Assembly: GCA_022844265.1 (NCBI GenBank)
Contig: JALHMA010000002.1
Span: forward strand, 16,686-70,330
Length of the DNA stretch: 53,645 nt
Direction of reading: 5' to 3'
From: Saprospiraceae bacterium
GTDB taxonomy: Bacteria > Bacteroidota > Bacteroidia > Chitinophagales > Saprospiraceae
Positions 34,776 through 42,676 of the stretch are shown here, piece after piece. The position numbers and the translations under genes were made by a program. Below the pieces are notes generated by a model. That model was given only the letters and a program-made list of their open reading frames with translations. It was not told the origin of the DNA and did no database searches. How positions within the stretch are numbered: the stretch's first letter is position 1; the number at the start of each line of letters is the position of its first letter.

Positions 34776-36071
34776 ATGCGCCTTTTGTTCTTCACTTTTT
34801 TGTTGTCTCACACACTTTCTGGACAGACTTATCAATCGTTTTACACCGGCGACACGACCGATGTTACCACTGCCACGCAGGGTGGGGTGGTGCTGATGGG
34901 TGGCGCAACAGAGGACGACAATGCCATGCGCTGGTTTTTGGAGCAGAGTGGCGGCGGCGATGTGGTAGTTATTCGAGCCAGTGGCTCTGACGGCTACAAT
35001 GATTACTTTTTTAGCGAGTTAGGTGTGGCGGTCAACTCTGTGGAGACCATTGTAACTTCCAACCTTATTGCTGCGCAACAACCTTATGTCGCGCAGCAAA
35101 TCCGCAATGCCGAAGCCTTGTGGATTGCCGGAGGCGACCAGGGCAAATACGTGCAGTTCTGGAAAAATGAATCGGTAGAAGATGCGATTAAGTACCTGAT
35201 TCATACTAAGAAAGCAGTAGTGGGCGGCACCAGCGCCGGAATGGCTATTTTAAGTGATGCTTATTTTTCTGCCCTGAACGGCAGCATCACTTCCGCAGAA
35301 GCATTGGCAAATCCATACCATTCCAAAATGACGATCGGCTACAACGATTTTATAGATCATCCTGATTTACAATACGTTATAACTGACACCCATTATGACG
35401 ACCCCGACCGCCGGGGCAGGCATATGGCATTTATGGCACGATTGACACAAGACCGCGGCGTCAGGGCGCTGGGCATCGCCTGTGAGGAATACACAGCCGT
35501 TTGTGTGGATTCCGCCGGGCGCGCGCGCGTTTATGGCGGATATCCGCAGGATCAGGACTACGCCTACTTTTTACAGGTCGATTGCAGCCCGGATTTTTTA
35601 CCGGAAATATGCGCCCCCAACCAAGCCCTGCATTGGGTGCGTGGAGAGCAGGCGGTACGGGTTTTTAAAGCGGAAGGCCGATCCAACGGGCAGGTGACAT
35701 TTAATTTGCGCGACTGGCAAACCAACTCCGGCGGCGGTGTCTGGCAGCAATGGTGGGTAGAAAACGGCGTGCTGCAAACGGGGCCTTCCGGTTCGCCGGA
35801 TTGTTTGAGCGCAACCGATCATCCGGGGAATGATCCGGCTGTTTTTCGTATTTCACCAAATCCAGCCCGGGTTTTATTACAAATGGAACTGAAGGAGAAT
35901 CTTTTGCCGGCGCAGGTAGAAGTCCTTGATTTGCAGGGAAAATGCTTTTTTACGCAAAAAGTCACTACAACTGATTCTTCCATTCAGGTCAACGACTGGC
36001 CCTCTGGGATGTATTTTTTCCGGGTTAAAAGCAGCGGCATGTCCTATTGCCGGCGGGTGGTGATTGAATAA
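34776..36071 (+). CDS. Secreted cyanophycinase (S51) with T9SS type A sorting domain
   Basis: A 431-aa protein. After a signal peptide (to about LSGQ), the S51 domain (about 25-280) carries GGVVLMGGATEDD, WIAGGDQGKYVQFW and the nucleophile block VVGGTSAGMA with Ser153; later DTHYDDPDRRGRHMAFMAR contributes the catalytic histidine region. Cyanophycinases hydrolyse the Asp-Arg polymer cyanophycin. A C-terminal T9SS type A sorting domain (about 360-431; ISPNPARVLLQMEL, PSGMYFFRVKSSG) directs secretion, pointing to extracellular use of cyanophycin or related peptides. A weaker box TACCTTGG lies at 34749-34756, 19 nt before the ATG; ten upstream in-frame codons are not used. Confidence 0.93.
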   Translation: MRLLFFTFLLSHTLSGQTYQSFYTGDTTDVTTATQGGVVLMGGATEDDNAMRWFLEQSGGGDVVVIRASGSDGYNDYFFSELGVAVNSVETIVTSNLIAAQQPYVAQQIRNAEALWIAGGDQGKYVQFWKNESVEDAIKYLIHTKKAVVGGTSAGMAILSDAYFSALNGSITSAEALANPYHSKMTIGYNDFIDHPDLQYVITDTHYDDPDRRGRHMAFMARLTQDRGVRALGIACEEYTAVCVDSAGRARVYGGYPQDQDYAYFLQVDCSPDFLPEICAPNQALHWVRGEQAVRVFKAEGRSNGQVTFNLRDWQTNSGGGVWQQWWVENGVLQTGPSGSPDCLSATDHPGNDPAVFRISPNPARVLLQMELKENLLPAQVEVLDLQGKCFFTQKVTTTDSSIQVNDWPSGMYFFRVKSSGMSYCRRVVIE

Positions 36072-36093
36072 TGGATATTTGGAGGACCATGCT

Positions 36094-36194
36094 GATTTTA
36101 AGGGATGAGGAATGAGGGATGAGGAATGGCCGAGCATGATGTCGGACATAACGCTCGGCCATTCCTCATCCCTCATTCCTCATCCCTTAAAATC
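36094..36194. repeat. 50-bp palindrome (ggatgag heptads, gccgagc core)
   Basis: Arms 36094-36143 and 36145-36194 are reverse complements with two mismatches and one central base. Heptads ggatgag/ggaatga alternate outside; the core gccgagc...tgtcggacataacgctcggc is the same as in 5232-5306. The two mismatches lie in the inner core. It lies between two convergent genes; right arm ends 6 nt before the next stop. Confidence 0.96.
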
Positions 36195-36200
36195 TGTGTT

Positions 36201-36689
36201 CTATTTCCGTGATCCATTGCGAGACTTAAAAGACCAAGTGATCCACACCTTTACAGCGACCGTCTCATCGGGCAGCCGGCCAACAGAAGCGGCGCGGTAT
36301 ACCTGTGCTTCCCCACTTTCCAGGGCCAGTTCTATGGCCTTCGCCAGTTCAGCGCCTTCCGTGCAGGTAAAAAGCAGTGTTTGATCCGCTTTTTTCAAAA
36401 ATTCTGCTTCAATATGCGTCACCAGCATGGAAACCGGCTGCTTATCCTGCAAATGCGCCAATGCCAGAATACCGGTGGAAAGTTCTGCAGCGGCGCACTG
36501 TGCAGCAAAATAAGTGGACCGAAAAGGATTTTGGGAACGCCACCCATAAGGAAGTGAAACGGTCGCCTGCTCCGTATCGCAATGCCGGACGCCAATGCCC
36601 ATAAACCAGGCCGAAGGAAGTTTTTGAAACAGGAACAGTCGCATCTTCCAGGAAGTATTCACCAATCGTAAAAACACTGATAACTTCAT
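36201..36689 (-). CDS. DUF4442 hotdog-fold protein
   Basis: A 162-aa protein. The stretch MKLSVFLRLVNTSWKMRLFLFQKLPSAWFMGIGV, then RSQNPFRSTYFAAQCAAAEL with the hotdog helix (NPFRSTYFAAQCAAAE) and the late strand VKVWITWSFKSRN, fit DUF4442, a thioesterase-like family related to acyl-CoA hydrolases. No catalytic role has been shown for most members. The ATG at 36689 is chosen because the promoter box at 36707-36714 excludes the longer frame to 36749. Confidence 0.88.
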   Translation of the reverse strand: MKLSVFLRLVNTSWKMRLFLFQKLPSAWFMGIGVRHCDTEQATVSLPYGWRSQNPFRSTYFAAQCAAAELSTGILALAHLQDKQPVSMLVTHIEAEFLKKADQTLLFTCTEGAELAKAIELALESGEAQVYRAASVGRLPDETVAVKVWITWSFKSRNGSRK

Positions 36690-36706
36690 CGCTGAAACTT
36701 TTTGGG

Positions 36707-36714
36707 CAAATGTA
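36707..36714 (-). promoter_or_regulatory. -7 box (TACATTTG) of the DUF4442 gene
   Basis: Exact TAnnTTTG match, 17 nt before the ATG at 36689. Confidence 0.6.
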
Positions 36715-36843
36715 TAGTTTACTAAATCGTTAATATTGGTGAATGCCAAAATTAATATGCTAAACCGGCTTATTTTTCCGGCATAATTTCTATTATTTCA
36801 AAGCATACGGTAAATCATTCGTTCACTATTCAATTTTTAAGAC

Positions 36844-37314
36844 ATGGAATGGAGAAGACTCAATGGCCAGCGTATAGCGCAACCATTGCTGAATGCGGTA
36901 GAGGAAACCTTGCGGCGGGAAAAGGCAGATGGGTACAACATGAAAGTTTGTATCGGAACTGATTCTCAAGTAATAGGAACAGAGGTGCATTTTGCCACTG
37001 TTATTGTGTTTTTGCGCGAAAAGCGCGGAGGTTTTATGTTTATTTCTAATGACAAAAGTGTACGGAAAATGACCCTGCGCGAACGAATGATTCTGGAAGT
37101 AGGCCGCTCCGTTGAAGTAGCTTATTCGCTTTGTCATCTGCTCGACGAACACGATGTCGCCCTCGAAGTACATGCCGATATCAATACCGATCCTGCGTTT
37201 GAAAGCAATACGGCCCTGAAAGAAGCAATGGGTTATATCCTGAGCATGGGTTTTGTATTCAAAGCCAAGCCAGACGCATTCGCTTCCTCCTGCTGCGCCG
37301 ATAAAGTGATCTGA
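36844..37314 (+). CDS. YkuK-like RNase H-fold protein (DUF458)
   Basis: A 156-aa cytoplasmic protein. The opening pattern VCIGTDSQVIGTEVHFATVIVFL has the RNase H-type acidic residue (GTDSQ), and HADINTDPAFESN carries further acidic residues, as in the YkuK (DUF458) family. YkuK-type proteins have an RNase H-like fold, but their substrate is not established. A 66-codon frame on the minus strand overlaps its 3' end. It sits alone between the DUF4442 and M16 genes. Confidence 0.85.
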   Translation: MEWRRLNGQRIAQPLLNAVEETLRREKADGYNMKVCIGTDSQVIGTEVHFATVIVFLREKRGGFMFISNDKSVRKMTLRERMILEVGRSVEVAYSLCHLLDEHDVALEVHADINTDPAFESNTALKEAMGYILSMGFVFKAKPDAFASSCCADKVI

Positions 37315-37433
37315 TTTGCCTTTTTTTCTTCGCTTTTAGCCCCTTTGCCGGACTTAGCCAAACTTTCATCGAATAACAGATGCAGGTAGCCTTCCTTTTT
37401 TAGGAACTTCGCGGCGAATTTCATTTTCATCAT
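37233..37433 (-). CDS. Possible small basic protein (66 aa), overlapping
   Basis: Minus-strand frame MMKMKFAAKFLKKEGYLHLL, then DESLAKSGKGAKSEEKKANQ. The first 40 residues fill the otherwise empty gap 37315-37433 and look protein-like (amphipathic, Lys-rich); the last 26 are antisense to the YkuK-like gene. No family recognised and no clear promoter box. It may be a real short protein or a chance frame. Confidence 0.35.
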   Translation of the reverse strand: MMKMKFAAKFLKKEGYLHLLFDESLAKSGKGAKSEEKKANQITLSAQQEEANASGLALNTKPMLRI

Positions 37434-37450
37434 TAAAAAATAACGGGTTT

Positions 37451-38767
37451 ATGCAGCGACTTATCACGCTCTTGCTCCTTTGCTGCCTCTCAGCAGGAAC
37501 AACTTTCAGCCAGAATATCAAGTTCGTCGAATACGATTTGGACAATGGTTTGAAAGTACTTTTACACGAAGATCATTCTACGCCCATTGTCGCCGTTTCG
37601 GTGATGTACCATGTGGGTTCCAAGAATGAAAAACCCAACCGCAGCGGCTTTGCCCACTTTTTTGAGCACCTGCTTTTTGAAGGTTCGGCCAACATCAAAC
37701 GCGGCGAATTTGACGATTACATCAACAATGCAGGCGGAACGAACAACGCCAATACCTGGTATGACCGCACCTACTACTACGAAGTATTGCCGAGCAACCA
37801 ACTGGCGCTCGGACTTTGGCTGGAAAGCGAACGTATGCTCCAGGCAAAAGTAGAGCAGATTGGTATTGAAACACAACGCCAGGTCGTGAAAGAAGAACGC
37901 CGCCAACGGGTTGATAATCAGCCTTACGGCGCATTGTTGGAAGAAACGATGAAGCGCGTTTTCAAGGTGCATCCGTACAAAAGTTCCGTCATCGGTTCCA
38001 TGGATGATCTCGATGCGGCACAGGAAGTAGATTACAAACAGTTTTACAAGGATTTCTACCGCCCGGACAATGCAATTCTCTCCATTGCAGGCGATATCAA
38101 CATCGAGCAGGCGAAAGAAATGATCAACGTTTATTTCAAAGATATTCCACGTGGTACGGGCGTCATTCAGCGCACTTTCCCGCAGGAACCTCCGATGAAA
38201 GGCGTTACCCGCGACACCATATATGACAATGTACAATTACCTGCAGTCATTTTCGGGTACCACATTCCGGCACAAGGAACTCCCGATTTTTACGCCGTAC
38301 AAATGCTCAGTACCCTGCTCAGCCAGGGAGAAAGCAGCCGTATGAACAAAGTGATTGTCGATGAACAACAAAAAGCCGTTGCCGCAGGCTCCTTCCCGCT
38401 CCAACTGGAAGATCCGGGCGCTAACCTGGCTTATGCCATCGCCAACATGGGTGTGAATCCTGCGGAATTGGAAAAATCTATGGATGCCGTGATTGAAGAT
38501 GTTCAGAAGAACCTGATCTCGGAAAAAGAATTCCAGAAACTGCAGAATCAGATTGAAAACGACTTTGTCAGCGCCAATGACAACGTAGCCGGTATTGCAG
38601 AAAGCCTGGCCAACTACGAAATGTATTTCGGCGACGCCAACCTGATCAATACTGAACTGGAACGTTTCCGCAAAGTGACCCGCGAAGACCTCCGTACCGC
38701 TGCAAACAAGTACTTTAACAAAAATGCCCGCGTGATCCTGTATTGGATGCCCAAGGTAGCACCGTAA
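37451..38767 (+). CDS. M16-family zinc metallopeptidase, catalytic subunit
   Basis: A 438-aa processing-peptidase-like protein with a signal peptide (MQRLITLLLLCCLSAGTTFS). The inverted zinc motif HFFEH (H69, E72, H73) is intact, and the distal glutamate lies in VVKEERRQRVDNQP. The middle and C-terminal M16 halves (SAGTLLSQGESSRMNKV-type block LLSQGESSRMNK) are complete. Exported, so it acts in the periplasm or at the outer membrane. It is followed after 138 bp by a second M16 protein lacking the motif, the usual pairing for M16B heterodimers. Confidence 0.95.
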   Translation: MQRLITLLLLCCLSAGTTFSQNIKFVEYDLDNGLKVLLHEDHSTPIVAVSVMYHVGSKNEKPNRSGFAHFFEHLLFEGSANIKRGEFDDYINNAGGTNNANTWYDRTYYYEVLPSNQLALGLWLESERMLQAKVEQIGIETQRQVVKEERRQRVDNQPYGALLEETMKRVFKVHPYKSSVIGSMDDLDAAQEVDYKQFYKDFYRPDNAILSIAGDINIEQAKEMINVYFKDIPRGTGVIQRTFPQEPPMKGVTRDTIYDNVQLPAVIFGYHIPAQGTPDFYAVQMLSTLLSQGESSRMNKVIVDEQQKAVAAGSFPLQLEDPGANLAYAIANMGVNPAELEKSMDAVIEDVQKNLISEKEFQKLQNQIENDFVSANDNVAGIAESLANYEMYFGDANLINTELERFRKVTREDLRTAANKYFNKNARVILYWMPKVAP

Positions 38768-38776
38768 TTTCCTTTT

Positions 38777-38854
38777 TTTACCACATCACAAAGCGTTAGA
38801 CACACAGATAACATGTGTTCTATGTGAAAAAACTATTGTGTATTATGTGGTAAA
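38777..38854. repeat. Degenerate palindrome (ccacat family)
   Basis: Only the outer 10 bp pair perfectly (38777-38786 with 38845-38854: tttaccacat / atgtggtaaa); the inside is a diverged acacag/catgtg repeat. It lies between the two M16 genes. Weaker member of the family at 11.6 and 25.6 kb. Confidence 0.7.
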
Positions 38855-38905
38855 TATTCTCCTTTCTGTTGAAGTTTATTTCACAACTTATTGAAATTCA
38901 AATAA

Positions 38906-41053
38906 ATGAAAAAAGCGCATTTTTTTACGCTGTTTGCTGCACTGCTTCTTTTTGCCTGCACGCCTAAAAGCAGCGACAAAATGAGCGGCACACCAGCTGC
39001 CAAATCAACAACTGCGCCTGCGATGTCGGGCGATATAAGGGCAGCGGCGCCCCTGGCCGGTCCTGCACCAAAAATCCAGATCGGTAAAGCCGAAACTTTT
39101 AAACTGGAAAATGGCCTTACCGTTATTGTCATGGAGAACCACAAACTTCCGAAGGTATCCTTCCAGGTTTTTGTGGATTACGATCCCACACTTGAAAAAG
39201 ATGCCGCAGGTTATGTGGATATGATGGGCGATATGCTTTCCAAAGGCACTGCAAAACGCAGTAAGTCGCAAATCGACGAGGAAATCGACTTTTTGGGCGC
39301 TTATATCTCCTCCAGCGCCAATGGCGTGTCGGGCGGCTGCCTCAGCAAACACTCCGACAAATTGCTGGAAATCATGTCCGATGTGTTACTCAACCCGACT
39401 TTTCCGCAGGAAGAATGGGATAAAGTAAAACGCCGCGTGGAAAGCGGACTTGCACAGGAAAAAAATGACGCCAATGCCATTGCAGGCAAGGTAGCCTCTA
39501 TCCTGCGTTATGGCAAAGACCACCCTTATGGCGAGCAGATGACGGAAGCCACGCTGGCTAAAATCAGTGTGGATCAGTTCAAAAGCCACTATGAGAAATA
39601 CCTCAAACCGAACATCGCTTATTTCGTAGTAGTGGGCGACATCACAAAAGCGCAGGCTGAAAAATATGCCCGCCAATATTTCGGCGCCTGGAAAAAAGGA
39701 GATGTATCCAAACATACCTATCCTACGCCGGCACAACCGGAAAAAGCACAGGTTGATTTTGTACACAAACCCGGTGCTGTCCAGTCGGTTATCAATATCA
39801 CTTATCCGGTGGAATTGCGCCCCGGCACCCCCGACGTTATTCGTAGCCGGGTAATGAATGCGATCCTGGGCGGTTATTTCAACAGCCGGGTGAATGCCAA
39901 CCTGCGCGAAGGGCACGGGTGGACGTACGGCGCGCGCACTTCCCTGAATGCGGATAAATTGATCGGCTCCTTTACGGCCAGCGCTTCTGTTCGCAATGCA
40001 GTATCGGATAGTTCTATTATCGAGTTCTTGAAGGAAATGAACCGTATGCGCACCGAACTCGTACCTGTGAGTGAATTGCAGGTGGTGAAAAATGTGATCA
40101 CCGGCCAATTTTCCCAAAGCCTGGAAGAACCGGGTACCGTAGCCAATTTTGCACTTTCCACCGCACGTTACGGCTTACCTGCCGATTACTATGAAAAGTA
40201 CCTGGAAGTGTTGCAAAGTGTAACGCCTCAAGAGGTATTGACAATGGCACAGAAGTACATCAAACCCGGACAGGCTCATATCCTTGTCGTAGGTAACAAA
40301 GATGATGTGGCTGATCGCCTGAAGCAGTTTTCCCCCGAAGGAAAAATCAACTTCTTCGATGCACAGGGAAATCCGGTGAAAACGAACAATACCGGGATTC
40401 CGGATGGTATGACTGCTGAAAAAGTGGTGGAAGACTATATCAATGCCATCGGAGGCGCCGCCAAAATTGCCATGCTCAAAGACGTTCAGACAACAGCCTC
40501 CATGCAAGTAAGCGTTCAGTCGCTGAATGTTGTTACCTGGCAGAAAGGCGGCAATAAAGTTGCCATGGAAATGGGTATGAACGGTCAGATATTCTCCAAA
40601 CGCGTATACGATGGCACTACCGCATCCGAATCAGGTATGGGTAACGTCCGCACGCTGGAAGGCGAAGAACTGGCCGACCTGAAAGAACAGGCTGCTTTTT
40701 GTAAAGAAGCCAATTATGCCACAGGTGGTTACAAACTTGCTTTGAAAGGCGTCGAGGAAGTAAATGGCAGCAATGCTTATGTTGTGGAAGTGGAACGACC
40801 CGACGGTAAAAAAACGACGGAGTACTACGACATGAAAAGCAGCCTGAAAGTACGCGAAGTTAGTGCAACGACTGGTCAGGACGGATCGCCGGCTACCATG
40901 ACCATCGATTTTGCGGACTATAAGGAATCCAATGGTGTGAAATTTCCTAACACTATGGATATCAATGGTTTGATGCCTATTCCAATTAAGTCTACGGTCA
41001 GTGAAATCAAGGTAAATACAGGTATCGACGACAAAGTTTTCAACCTGAAATAA
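38906..41053 (+). CDS. M16-family non-catalytic subunit lipoprotein fused to a LolA-like domain
   Basis: A 715-aa lipoprotein (LFAC, Cys18). Residues about 60-500 form the M16 fold, but the HxxEH site is replaced by YVDMMGDMLS, so it is not a zinc peptidase itself. It keeps a Gly-rich substrate-loop segment (HGWTYGARTSLN) with the Arg/Tyr pair expected of the inactive M16B partner. Residues about 505-715 add a beta-rich LolA/outer-membrane lipoprotein-like domain (ending IDDKVFNLK). With the upstream catalytic subunit it likely forms an envelope M16 heterodimer. The LolA-like fusion suggests binding of a hydrophobic or membrane-bound substrate. Confidence 0.92.
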   Translation: MKKAHFFTLFAALLLFACTPKSSDKMSGTPAAKSTTAPAMSGDIRAAAPLAGPAPKIQIGKAETFKLENGLTVIVMENHKLPKVSFQVFVDYDPTLEKDAAGYVDMMGDMLSKGTAKRSKSQIDEEIDFLGAYISSSANGVSGGCLSKHSDKLLEIMSDVLLNPTFPQEEWDKVKRRVESGLAQEKNDANAIAGKVASILRYGKDHPYGEQMTEATLAKISVDQFKSHYEKYLKPNIAYFVVVGDITKAQAEKYARQYFGAWKKGDVSKHTYPTPAQPEKAQVDFVHKPGAVQSVINITYPVELRPGTPDVIRSRVMNAILGGYFNSRVNANLREGHGWTYGARTSLNADKLIGSFTASASVRNAVSDSSIIEFLKEMNRMRTELVPVSELQVVKNVITGQFSQSLEEPGTVANFALSTARYGLPADYYEKYLEVLQSVTPQEVLTMAQKYIKPGQAHILVVGNKDDVADRLKQFSPEGKINFFDAQGNPVKTNNTGIPDGMTAEKVVEDYINAIGGAAKIAMLKDVQTTASMQVSVQSLNVVTWQKGGNKVAMEMGMNGQIFSKRVYDGTTASESGMGNVRTLEGEELADLKEQAAFCKEANYATGGYKLALKGVEEVNGSNAYVVEVERPDGKKTTEYYDMKSSLKVREVSATTGQDGSPATMTIDFADYKESNGVKFPNTMDINGLMPIPIKSTVSEIKVNTGIDDKVFNLK

Positions 41054-41093
41054 AAGAAGCATTCCATTGCTTCCACAAAACGAGTATTTTTGC

Positions 41094-41130
41094 GCGCCCT
41101 GTTGCTATTCCGGCAGCAGGGCGCATTTTT
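41094..41130 (+). terminator. Intrinsic-type terminator after the M16 lipoprotein gene
   Basis: GC-rich stem gcgccctg...cagggcgc (41094-41101 / 41117-41124) extended by four more pairs including one G-T pair, followed by a run of T (41126-41131). Confidence 0.7.
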
Positions 41131-41140
41131 TACACACACC

Positions 41141-41148
41141 TAATTTTG
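41141..41148 (+). promoter_or_regulatory. Possible -7 box (TAATTTTG) before yajC
   Basis: TAATTTTG, 6 nt before the ATG at 41155; an apparent TTG start at 41146 is part of the box. Confidence 0.5.
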
Positions 41149-41154
41149 AAAGAA

Positions 41155-41454
41155 ATGTTACAATTCGTTTTTCTACAGGCACAACCCGGCGGTAATCCAT
41201 TGCTGAGTATGTTGTTTCCATTCCTGATACTGATTGTTTTTTATTTTTTCCTGATCCGTCCGCAAATGAAGCGGCAGAAAGACCAGCAAAAATTTGTGGA
41301 AAGCCTCAAAGAGGGCATGGAAGTAGTCACCAGTGCAGGCCTGATCGGTCGCATTACAAAAATTGACGGACCGGTTGTTCGCCTCATGGTGGATGAAAAA
41401 ACTTTCATCCGTGTTGTCAAAACTTCTATCCAAGGCGAATTCAAAAGCGCATGA
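41155..41454 (+). CDS. yajC: Preprotein translocase subunit YajC
   Basis: A 99-aa inner-membrane protein from the ATG at 41155. A short periplasmic N terminus (FLQAQPGGNPLLSML) is followed by one membrane helix (FPFLILIVFYFFLI), the YajC signature RPQMKRQKDQQKF, and a cytoplasmic domain (VVTSAGLIGRITKIDGP). YajC associates with SecDF in the Sec translocase; secD/secF are not adjacent here. Its stop overlaps the ATG of the next open frame (ATGA). Promoter box at 41141-41148. Confidence 0.95.
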   Translation: MLQFVFLQAQPGGNPLLSMLFPFLILIVFYFFLIRPQMKRQKDQQKFVESLKEGMEVVTSAGLIGRITKIDGPVVRLMVDEKTFIRVVKTSIQGEFKSA

Positions 41455-42497
41455 TAACTGCTTTGGTGTTTGGTGTTTGGTGTTTGGTGTTTGGGGCGCT
41501 TCGCCTTTGGCCGTGTTTGGGGTTTAGGTTTTGGTGTTTCGGACACTTGTCCATGCTACTAACTATTGCCAAAAGCGGAGCGCCCCAAACACCAAACACC
41601 AAACCCCAAACACGGCCAAAGGCGAAGCGCCCCAAACACCAAACACCAAACACCAAACACGTTTTTGCGCTTTGCTTTCTCGTGTTGTTGTGCGTACAAA
41701 TGTCGGCACAAAGTCCATGGACACGCGGAAAAGCAGGTTTTTATGCCCAGGCGGCCTGGCAGACGATTCCGACCTACCAATACATTTACGATAAAGATGC
41801 GATGGATGGGAAACGGGCTTTGGAAAGGGAAATCGCGGAGAACGCATTTCAACTGTACGGAGAATACGGTATTTCACATAAAACAACCGTATGGACGGCT
41901 ATTCCCTACCGTTTCGTACGCTCCGGTGGGGTAGTCGGCAATGCACATACACAACTGCAGTCAGGCGCCTTGCGCGGCTTCGGGAATGTTTCGGTTGCGG
42001 TCCGGCAAAATTTTATAGATGGAAATTTGGCCTTCAGTGGTCAGATCAGGATTGATCTCCCCAGGAATAAAGAAAGTCAGATCACCGGGCTGAGTACCGG
42101 TTACGACGCCCTGACCCTGTTTTCCACGCTTAGCATAGGGCAGGGTTACGGAAAAATCTACTGGTATGCCTATGCCGGTTGGGGCGGTCGCGGAATCATA
42201 AGCAATCATTTTATACATGCCGGTTCGGAAGCCGGCGTGAAATGGCGTAAACACTGGTTCATTCTGTTCAGCGATTATTTGCAGAACATCGGATCGGAAA
42301 CCTATTTTGTCTCGCCGGCCAACATTAAAACGGGGCTTTTTCTGCCAGACCAGAGTTATTGGGCTTTCGGCGGGAAAGGAATTTTTGCATTCAGTCGCTT
42401 TTTCGGCGGCATGCTCACCGCTGCCGGCGCCTTCAACGGCGACCTCGTACCCAGCCAACCCGCGTATTCCGCAGGTCTGTATTTCAAATGGGATTAA
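41451..42497 (+). CDS. Putative outer-membrane beta-barrel protein, N terminus in a palindrome
   Basis: The conserved part begins around residue 70 with a signal-peptide-like stretch (VFALCFLVLLCVQMSAQ) and then a beta-barrel pattern to the C-terminal YFKWD, resembling small transporter-like porins (phenol-degradation MetA-type family at most). The first 69 codons are translated palindromic repeat (VFGVWCLV, then QTPNTK/PKAKRPKHQ). The only in-frame ATGs before the signal peptide are 41451 (overlapping the yajC stop) and 41553 (in the loop). So either the ATG in the repeat is used, giving an odd N terminus, or the original start was destroyed by the element. The barrel assignment is fair, the start is not known. 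Confidence 0.65.
   Translation: MITALVFGVWCLVFGALRLWPCLGFRFWCFGHLSMLLTIAKSGAPQTPNTKPQTRPKAKRPKHQTPNTKHVFALCFLVLLCVQMSAQSPWTRGKAGFYAQAAWQTIPTYQYIYDKDAMDGKRALEREIAENAFQLYGEYGISHKTTVWTAIPYRFVRSGGVVGNAHTQLQSGALRGFGNVSVAVRQNFIDGNLAFSGQIRIDLPRNKESQITGLSTGYDALTLFSTLSIGQGYGKIYWYAYAGWGGRGIISNHFIHAGSEAGVKWRKHWFILFSDYLQNIGSETYFVSPANIKTGLFLPDQSYWAFGGKGIFAFSRFFGGMLTAAGAFNGDLVPSQPAYSAGLYFKWD
41466..41660. repeat. Perfect 60-bp palindrome inside the 5' part of a coding frame
   Basis: Arms 41466-41525 and 41601-41660 are exact reverse complements. The arms are tgtttgg heptads flanking gcgcttcgcctttggcc. The loop (75 nt) includes a third partial copy (41568-41600). The heptad unit has no stop codon in any frame, so the whole element stays open in six frames. 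It starts 12 nt after the yajC stop. Confidence 0.96.
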
Positions 42498-42501
42498 GTA
42501 C

Positions 42502-42520
42502 CGCCGAACCTTGTTCGGCG
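42502..42520. repeat. Small hairpin (cgccgaac / gttcggcg)
   Basis: 8-bp arms 42502-42509 and 42513-42520 with a 3-nt loop, starting 4 nt after the barrel gene's stop. Same word family as 15033-15073. Confidence 0.65.
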
Positions 42521-42634
42521 TTGGTTGAGGTTAAATTCAAAAATGCCCACTAGTATGGGTTTTAGCGAAAAAATCGGGACACTGGTCGGGAAATGACAAC
42601 CGCATCAGGCGCCGCTTATGCATTTTTGCCCCGT

Positions 42635-42675
42635 TCTCACTACTCACCACTCACCACTCACGATTCACCACTCAC
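42635..42675. repeat. Solo heptad run (actcacc) abutting a start codon
   Basis: About five actcacc/attcacc heptads, without an opposite arm, ending one base before the ATG at 42677. Confidence 0.7.
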
Positions 42676-42676
42676 A

